Positions 13,080 through 17,674 of a stretch of 17,674 bases of DNA are shown in pieces. Each line of letters begins with the position of its first letter. The stretch's first letter is position 1. The notes under the pieces were generated by a model that worked only from the letters and a program-made list of their open reading frames with translations, searched no databases and had not been told where the DNA came from. The translations under genes and the position numbers were made by a program. The DNA lies in NCBI GenBank assembly GCA_002345625.1, contig DDWE01000002.1, positions 1 through 17,674 on the forward strand. Reading direction: 5' to 3'. Source of the DNA: Desulfuromonadaceae bacterium UBA2294. Lineage in GTDB: Bacteria > Desulfobacterota > Desulfuromonadia > Desulfuromonadales > UBA2294.

Positions 13080-15116
13080 TTACTGACCTGGCGGCAAGAC
13101 AAGCCGGAAACCGAGGCGGAACAGGCGATTGCCGGTGCCGCCGTTGCCGCGAATCGTAACCCGCATGAAAGAAGCCTCGCTGCCCCAACTGCCACCGTGA
13201 TACACGCGGTTCGAGCCTGATGCCGGCCCTTGCGGGTTATTCTTCGGACTCTGGCCGTAGTAGTTTCTGTCATACCAGTCCGAACACCACTCCCAGACAT
13301 TGCCGCTCATGTCGTAAAGACCCAGGCTATTCGGTGCTTTTTGCCCGACCGGATGGGTCTTGCCGCCGCTGTTTTGAACGTACCAAGCGAGGTCGTCAAT
13401 GCTGTCTACTCCGGCATAGGTCTGGTTCTGACCGCCGCTGCGCGCCGCGTACTCCCACTCTGCCTCGGTCGGCAGGCGGAAGTTTTTGCCGGTCTGCTGA
13501 TTAAGCTTCCGGATAAACACCTGCGTATCATCCCAGCTCACCTTCTCCACTGGGCAGTCATCACCGCAACTCGAAAAATAAGACGGATTATGCTCCATCA
13601 CCTGCCGCCACTGCCCCTGAGTCACCTCGGTCTTCCCCATGGAAAAAGCATCGACACAGACTTCGTGCACCGGCTGCTCATCTCTCGATGTGTTGGAGCC
13701 CATCTGAAAACAGCCGCCGCTCACCGGCACCAGTTCGCCGACCAGAGGACGCAACCGTTGGAGTTCACGAACTTCCGCCAGAGACACCCCTTCGACCACT
13801 GCCTGTCTCAAGGTGTAGGTGTCGCCGCGATCGATGCCTTCGGTGCCGCTGTATTTGCCGATCAGACTCTGCCAAGCCACGTCGGCCATATTCTTGCCAT
13901 AAGGCGAGTTGACGATCTGCTGGTAATCGGCAATGTCGGCCTCAAGGGCCGCCCGGCGCTTGTTGACCGCCTCGGTCTTAAGCCGCTTGATCTCGGTCTG
14001 GTACTGGCGCTCCTCGGCTTCGCGCTGCTGGCGGAGTTTTTCGAGCTTCTGCGCCTGTGCCTCTTTCTGCTGTACCATGGCCAGCATATTTTTCAGGCTG
14101 TCGTTGCCGGTGGCAGTTCCGGCGCCAAGGCGCGTCTTCATCGCCGCGATCTCGGCATCCATCCGTGCTACATCCGCCTCACGCTTTTCGATCTCGGCCT
14201 GTTCTTTCTCCTGCTGCCACTTCGCCTGTGCTTCCAGCTTGAGCAGGGCGTCGAGTTCCCCCTTTTTTGCATCACCTGCTTTGGCCAGCGCCGCTTTTTT
14301 TAACTCCAGCGCGTCACCATCAATAAACTTGAAGCTGCCGGTCAATGAGGTGTTCTCCCACGGTATCTGCGTCCCCTTGGTGGCGTTGCCGACTTCGGAC
14401 CGCACTCGCTTGAACACCTGCTCGACCAGCAGGCCCGGCTCCTGAATATGTTTGGCCAAAGCTGCCGTGTAGGCGCTGTTGCGGCCGCTGCCGTCTTCGG
14501 CCACCTGCCCCGGCGCGGTGGAGAAGGCAACCAAGGTTCCCGAGGGGGCGTTCATCGAAGCAAGACCACCACCAGCGGAACGGAAAGCACGGGCAAAGGG
14601 GTTATTACGGCAAGCGTCGAGAATAACGATATTGACCGCTTTCGGAATGCCGTCGAGTTTGGCAAATAGCAGGTTAACCGGCACCGCCTTGACCCGCACT
14701 TCGGCCTCTTTCTTGATATCGGCATCAACCGGCACCAGGTAGTTTTCCCCCGCCACCTGCAGACCGTGACCGGAATAATAGAACAGAGCCACATCCCCTT
14801 CATGCAGCATATCGCCGAAAGCTTCGACCGCCTGATTGAAGCTGACATAGGAAAGATCGGTCTGCGCGCCACCGCCGACCAGCTGAAAACCGACCCCTTT
14901 CAGGGTCTTCGCCATCAGCTCGGCATCGCGCGCCGGGTTGGCCAGGGCGCCGGAGTAGCGATAAGCGCTGTTGCCGACCACCAGCGCCAAGCGGCGCGGC
15001 GCTGCTTCGCCAGCACTTGCAGCTTTGGCTTTGGCAGTGATCGATTTATCGGCAGAAAAAGCAGCTGATGGCACGAGCAAAAAAACGGCCAGAAAAAGAG
15101 CAGAAAAACGCAGCAT
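13080..15116 (-). CDS. Secreted caspase-like peptidase with coiled coil and FGE/SUMF1-like domain
   Basis: This encodes 678 aa with three parts. A signal peptide (about residues 1-21, ending PSAAFSA) precedes a caspase/peptidase C14 domain at about 41-265. Its catalytic dyad is visible as His117 in YYSGHG and Cys169 in ILDACRNNP. A charged coiled coil rich in Lys, Glu, Ala and Gln follows at about 270-400. A C-terminal FGE/SUMF1-like (PF03781-type) domain covers about 461-675, with GGCFQMGS, TEVTQGQW, FRLPTEAEWEYAAR, GLYDMSGNVWEWCSDW and YHGGSW. The positions of the FGE copper-binding cysteines appear to be Ser646 and Met651, so formylglycine synthesis is unlikely. The ATG at 15116 has AGGAGG 7 nt upstream; a longer open frame to 15224 is rejected. 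Target and role are unknown. Confidence 0.88.
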   Translation of the reverse strand: MLRFSALFLAVFLLVPSAAFSADKSITAKAKAASAGEAAPRRLALVVGNSAYRYSGALANPARDAELMAKTLKGVGFQLVGGGAQTDLSYVSFNQAVEAFGDMLHEGDVALFYYSGHGLQVAGENYLVPVDADIKKEAEVRVKAVPVNLLFAKLDGIPKAVNIVILDACRNNPFARAFRSAGGGLASMNAPSGTLVAFSTAPGQVAEDGSGRNSAYTAALAKHIQEPGLLVEQVFKRVRSEVGNATKGTQIPWENTSLTGSFKFIDGDALELKKAALAKAGDAKKGELDALLKLEAQAKWQQEKEQAEIEKREADVARMDAEIAAMKTRLGAGTATGNDSLKNMLAMVQQKEAQAQKLEKLRQQREAEERQYQTEIKRLKTEAVNKRRAALEADIADYQQIVNSPYGKNMADVAWQSLIGKYSGTEGIDRGDTYTLRQAVVEGVSLAEVRELQRLRPLVGELVPVSGGCFQMGSNTSRDEQPVHEVCVDAFSMGKTEVTQGQWRQVMEHNPSYFSSCGDDCPVEKVSWDDTQVFIRKLNQQTGKNFRLPTEAEWEYAARSGGQNQTYAGVDSIDDLAWYVQNSGGKTHPVGQKAPNSLGLYDMSGNVWEWCSDWYDRNYYGQSPKNNPQGPASGSNRVYHGGSWGSEASFMRVTIRGNGGTGNRLFRLGFRLVLPPGQ

Positions 15117-15161
15117 GAAGGGACCTCCTGAAACTAACAACATCGCAAAACAGAAAGCGGG

Positions 15162-15191
15162 ATTTTTGCATAAAAACAGGCACATTGTCAA
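15162..15191 (-). promoter_or_regulatory. Possible promoter of the caspase/FGE-like gene
   Basis: On the minus strand a perfect -35 TTGACA (15191-15186) is followed, after 18 bp, by AAAAAT (15167-15162), which is preceded by TGC as an extended -10 element. The -10 is weak. Transcription would start near 15155, about 39 nt before the gene. It lies back to back with the ligA promoter in the same divergent intergenic region. Confidence 0.5.
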
Positions 15192-15228
15192 AGACCGAGC
15201 CATGGCTGCAGTGAGCTGATTCAAGAAA

Positions 15229-15257
15229 TTGAACCAACGCTCGGCTCATGCTATAAA
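15229..15257 (+). promoter_or_regulatory. Sigma70-type promoter of ligA
   Basis: The -35 TTGAAC (15229-15234), a 17-bp spacer and the -10 TATAAA (15252-15257) are visible. Transcription would begin near 15264, leaving a leader of about 31 nt before the ligA ATG. Spacing and -10 are good, while the -35 is imperfect. Confidence 0.65.
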
Positions 15258-15294
15258 CAAGGGCCACATACTCACGACTGGAGACCACCCTGCA

Positions 15295-17313
15295 ATGGAC
15301 GATAGCACCCGTCAGCGCCATCAATTTTTGTGCGAGCAGTTGCAGCATCACAACAAGCTTTATCATCTCCTCGACACCCCGGAAATCTCTGATGCCGATT
15401 ACGATGCATTATTTCGCGAACTGCTGGATCTGGAAGAAAATTATCCAGAACTGGTGACTGTCGACTCCCCTTCACATCAGGTAGGCGCGGCCCCGTCAGA
15501 TAAATTCGCGCCGATCCGCCACGCCCTGCCGATGCTGTCGCTGAAGAATGTCAAGAACGCAGCCGAGTTCCGCGACTTTGACAAAAGCCTGCGCGAAACC
15601 TTTCTCGCCTCCGCCAAAGAGATCGACTATGTCTGCGAGATGAAACTCGACGGCGTGGCGGTGGAGGTGGTTTACGAACAGGGGCGCCTGGTGCGGGCCA
15701 GCACCCGGGGGGATGGGACGACCGGCGAAGATATCACCGACAACCTGCGCACCATCAAGTGCCTGCCGCAGCGGCTGACACCCCCCTGCCCGTCGCTGCT
15801 CGATGTGCGCGGCGAGGTCTATTTTGCCCTCGACGCGTTCCGGCAGCTCAATCGCCGGCAGGAAGAGGCGGCGGTCAAAACCTTTGCCAATCCGCGCAAT
15901 GCCGCCGCCGGCAGCCTGCGCCAGCTCGATGCCGCCATCACTGCCAGTCGCCCGCTACAGATTTTTTGTTACGGCGTCGGCCGCCTCGAGGGTGTCACTC
16001 CGACCTCCCACTATGAACTTCTGGAAATGATGAGCGCCTGGGGGTTGCCGGTCAATCTGACCGCCACCTGCGTGGCCAACGGCGTCGAGGGCGTTCTGCA
16101 GCAATATACCGATCTGCAAGCGGCACGTGAGACCCTCCCCTTTGAAATCGATGGCATGGTGGTCAAGGTCAACTCACTGGCCCTGCAGCGGGAACTCGGC
16201 GAGATCAGCCGCACGCCACGCTGGGCGGTCGCCTTCAAGTTCCCACCGCGACAAGAGCAGACCGTCGTCGAAGCCATCGGCTTGCAGGTCGGGCGCACCG
16301 GGGCCATCACCCCGGTGGCGCATCTACGTCCGGTCGAGGTCAGCGGCGTCACCGTCTCCCGGGCCAGCCTGCACAACTGGGACGAGATTGCCCGGCTCGA
16401 TGTCCGTATCGGCGATCATGTCATCGTCGAGCGCGCCGGTGATGTCATCCCCGATGTGGTGCGGGTGGTAATTGAAAAACGCACCGGCACGGAACAGACG
16501 ATCCCGTTGCCGAACATCTGCCCGGAATGCCAGGAACCGGTGCAAAAAGGTCCGGACGAGGTGGTGCCGCGCTGCAGCAATTCACACTGCCCGGCCCGCA
16601 CCATTGAACGCCTCAAGCATTTCGTTTCGCGCAATGCCATGGATATCGACGGGCTCGGCGAGAAACAGCTGTTGCAACTGGTCGAGCGCGGCAAGTTACG
16701 CGATGTCGCCGACATTTACGCCCTGAGCCGGGACGATTTTTACGAAATGGAGCGAATGGGAGCGACCCTGGCCGATAAGCTCCTGCAGTCGATCGAGCGC
16801 AGCCGGACCCAGTCGCTTTCGCGGTTGCTGTTCGGAATCGGCATCCGTCACGTTGGCGAGCATACGGCCAAACTGCTGGCCAAGCGTTTTGCCGACCTTG
16901 AGCAACTGGCAGCTGCAGAACCAGAGCAGTTGCTGCAGATCCATGAAATCGGGACCAAGGTTGCCGAATCGATCCGCGACTTCTTCGCCAGCCCGGAGCA
17001 GATGCAGCTCCTTCATCGGCTCAAGTCAGCCGGGATCGCCCCCACCAGCGAAGCGACCATCTCTACCGACGGAAAATTCAGCGGCAAAACCTTCGTCATC
17101 ACCGGCACTCTGGAACAGTTAAGCCGCAAGCAGGCCGAAGAGCGGATCGAACAGCTCGGCGGCCGGGCGGCCGGCTCGGTGAGCAAAAAGACCGACTATG
17201 TTGTCGCCGGTCCCGGTGCCGGCAGCAAACTTGGCAGGGCAGAAGAGTTGGGGATAACAGTGTTGAGCGAGGCTGAATTTCTGCAACTGCTGGCCGAGGA
17301 AGGCAAAGCGTAA
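15295..17313 (+). CDS. ligA: NAD-dependent DNA ligase (LigA)
   Basis: This encodes 672 aa, the usual LigA length. The enzyme seals nicks during replication and repair, using NAD+ to form an enzyme-AMP intermediate. The Ia domain comes first (YHLLDTPEISDADYD, about 23-37). The adenylation domain has the nucleophile Lys117 in EMKLDG, then TRGDGTTGED (137-146), RGEVYF and IDGMVVKVN (285-293). An OB fold follows. A Cys4 zinc finger uses Cys409, Cys412, Cys427 and Cys432. Helix-hairpin-helix repeats run from about 450 to 580, and a BRCT domain from about 594 to 668. The frame is open from TTG at 15229, but that codon lies inside the promoter. ATG at 15295 gives the standard N-terminus, with GGAG about 11 nt upstream, a rather long spacing. 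Confidence 0.97.
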   Translation: MDDSTRQRHQFLCEQLQHHNKLYHLLDTPEISDADYDALFRELLDLEENYPELVTVDSPSHQVGAAPSDKFAPIRHALPMLSLKNVKNAAEFRDFDKSLRETFLASAKEIDYVCEMKLDGVAVEVVYEQGRLVRASTRGDGTTGEDITDNLRTIKCLPQRLTPPCPSLLDVRGEVYFALDAFRQLNRRQEEAAVKTFANPRNAAAGSLRQLDAAITASRPLQIFCYGVGRLEGVTPTSHYELLEMMSAWGLPVNLTATCVANGVEGVLQQYTDLQAARETLPFEIDGMVVKVNSLALQRELGEISRTPRWAVAFKFPPRQEQTVVEAIGLQVGRTGAITPVAHLRPVEVSGVTVSRASLHNWDEIARLDVRIGDHVIVERAGDVIPDVVRVVIEKRTGTEQTIPLPNICPECQEPVQKGPDEVVPRCSNSHCPARTIERLKHFVSRNAMDIDGLGEKQLLQLVERGKLRDVADIYALSRDDFYEMERMGATLADKLLQSIERSRTQSLSRLLFGIGIRHVGEHTAKLLAKRFADLEQLAAAEPEQLLQIHEIGTKVAESIRDFFASPEQMQLLHRLKSAGIAPTSEATISTDGKFSGKTFVITGTLEQLSRKQAEERIEQLGGRAAGSVSKKTDYVVAGPGAGSKLGRAEELGITVLSEAEFLQLLAEEGKA

Positions 17314-17347
17314 GCAGGCACAACGGTGGTTATCCTTTTGGAGATGT

Positions 17348-17385
17348 CGTCACCTTGGTGACGTGGTGTGAACCTGTTCATTTTT
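17348..17385 (+). terminator. Weak terminator-like tandem hairpins after ligA
   Basis: CGTCACC-TT-GGTGACG (17348-17363) is a perfect 7-bp palindrome but lacks an adjacent T-run. A second small palindrome, TGAAC-CT-GTTCA (17369-17380), is followed by five T. Both have very tight loops, so actual stems would be shorter. They could end ligA transcription about 35-70 nt past its stop, but neither is a strong intrinsic terminator. Confidence 0.35.
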
Positions 17386-17428
17386 CGGATGATGCGTGTC
17401 TTGCCCCAGCGTTAACGGAACTGAAGTT

Positions 17429-17509
17429 TCACGCAAAGACACCAAGAAAGCCCAAGTAGTAAATAAACTGTGATTGCGTTTTTCTTTGCGGCTTTGCGGC
17501 TTTGCGTGA
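17429..17509. repeat. Inverted repeat with tandem CTTTGCGG octamers
   Basis: The left end TCACGCAAAG (17429-17438) is the exact reverse complement of the right end CTTTGCGTGA (17500-17509). The right half contains three tandem octamers, CTTTGCGG, CTTTGCGG and CTTTGCGT (17484-17507). From memory, cACGCAAAG-type intergenic repeats of this style recur in many environmental bacterial genomes. It is probably a dispersed non-coding element. It has no open reading frame, so it is not an autonomous mobile element. Confidence 0.7.
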
Positions 17510-17617
17510 GAATAAGACTTTTTTGGTTATAGCTCTGTTTAATGCTTAAGGGAGGGGACCTTTAGTCTGCGAAAACTTGAGGCGAATACCGTTTCTCTTT
17601 ATGAAAAGGGTCAGTAA

Positions 17618-17674
17618 ATGGTAACGATCCGAGCAACAGCCCTCTTCCTCGGCCGGGTACAGGGGGTTTGCTTC
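17618..17674 (+). CDS. acyP: Acylphosphatase, N-terminal fragment
   Basis: Nineteen codons are visible before the right edge, reading MVTIRATALFLGRVQGVCF. The motif GRVQGV(x)F is the phosphate-binding loop signature of acylphosphatases, the small (about 90 aa) cytoplasmic enzymes that hydrolyse acyl phosphates; the family's catalytic Arg normally follows directly in this loop and would be the next residue past the edge. HypF proteins carry the same N-terminal domain, so a truncated view cannot exclude HypF, though HypF is less likely. AAAGGG lies 7 nt before the ATG as Shine-Dalgarno. A short overlapping ATG frame at 17601 stops after seven codons and is not a gene. Confidence 0.8.
   Translation, partial: MVTIRATALFLGRVQGVCF

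Larger units (their letters stand above)
17314..17617. other. Non-coding stretch between ligA and the acylphosphatase gene
   Basis: About 300 bp hold no convincing gene. The part next to ligA has two small palindromes (17348-17385). The middle has the GCAAAG-type inverted repeat (17429-17509), followed by a T-rich tract at about 17519-17524. The last 90 bp contain a purine-rich GGGAGGGG run (about 17550-17557), and near the end the acylphosphatase Shine-Dalgarno. I could not identify a clear promoter for the acylphosphatase gene here. Confidence 0.6.

Noticed and set aside
13720..15116. Caspase-type gene as part of a defence system (CRISPR type III-E, CBASS or similar)
   Set aside because: The protein has an export signal, and no nucleotide cyclase, Cas gene, STAND NTPase or array is nearby.
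15117..15224. N-terminal extension of the caspase/FGE-like protein by 36 residues
   Set aside because: It would bury the signal peptide and read through the AGGAGG Shine-Dalgarno and the putative promoter; the ATG at 15116 has ideal spacing.
17542..17565. Tiny frame ATG-CTT-AAG... ahead of the acylphosphatase gene as a leader peptide
   Set aside because: It stops after seven codons, has no ribosome binding site and no attenuator-like structure follows.
17577..17604. Promoter-like TTGAGG/TTATGA pair before acyP
   Set aside because: The start site would fall on or past the Shine-Dalgarno at 17606-17610, leaving no room for ribosome binding.

Overview
The window is GC-rich and most of it is one long leftward (minus-strand) division and cell wall (dcw) cluster. 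In transcription order it reads mraZ, rsmH, ftsL, ftsI, murE, murF, mraY, murD, ftsW, murG and the first 19 codons of murC. MurE carries the DNPR signature of meso-diaminopimelate-adding enzymes, so the wall is of the Gram-negative type. FtsI carries a C-terminal PASTA domain. The gene order, this FtsI architecture and the secreted caspase/FGE-like protein suggest a deltaproteobacterial lineage (Desulfuromonadales/Geobacter-like). That placement is inferred from protein character, not from a marker-gene comparison.

Layout from right to left. An acylphosphatase gene (plus strand) starts at the right edge and is cut off. Before it lies about 300 bp of non-coding DNA with small hairpins and a GCAAAG-type inverted repeat. 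ligA (plus strand) encodes the NAD-dependent DNA ligase. It is divergent from a minus-strand gene for a secreted protein joining a caspase-like peptidase domain, a coiled coil and an FGE/SUMF1-like domain. An inverted pair of GTAGGTTGGGT elements separates that gene from corC, a CNNM/CBS/CorC_HlyC membrane protein gene with its own promoter. A strong bidirectional terminator ends the corC transcript just before the dcw promoter. That promoter is a near-consensus sigma70 site (TTGACA, 17 bp, TATAGT), and a 10-bp-periodic triplet repeat resembling MraZ operators follows it.

How the genes work together. MurC, MurD, MurE and MurF build UDP-MurNAc-pentapeptide. MraY moves phospho-MurNAc-pentapeptide onto undecaprenyl phosphate to give lipid I, and MurG adds GlcNAc to give lipid II. 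FtsW polymerises glycan and FtsI crosslinks it at the septum, with FtsL as scaffold. RsmH methylates 16S rRNA, and MraZ probably regulates the operon. From ftsL onward nearly every junction is a 1-4 nt stop/start overlap, which implies tight translational coupling. The exceptions are a 13-nt gap before murE and a 45-nt gap before ftsL.

I found no CRISPR array, transposase, tRNA, rRNA or recognisable defence operon. The dcw part is ordinary. The items most worth a second look are the caspase/coiled-coil/FGE-like protein, whose FGE domain lacks the copper-binding cysteines, the putative MraZ operator, and the two intergenic inverted-repeat elements.
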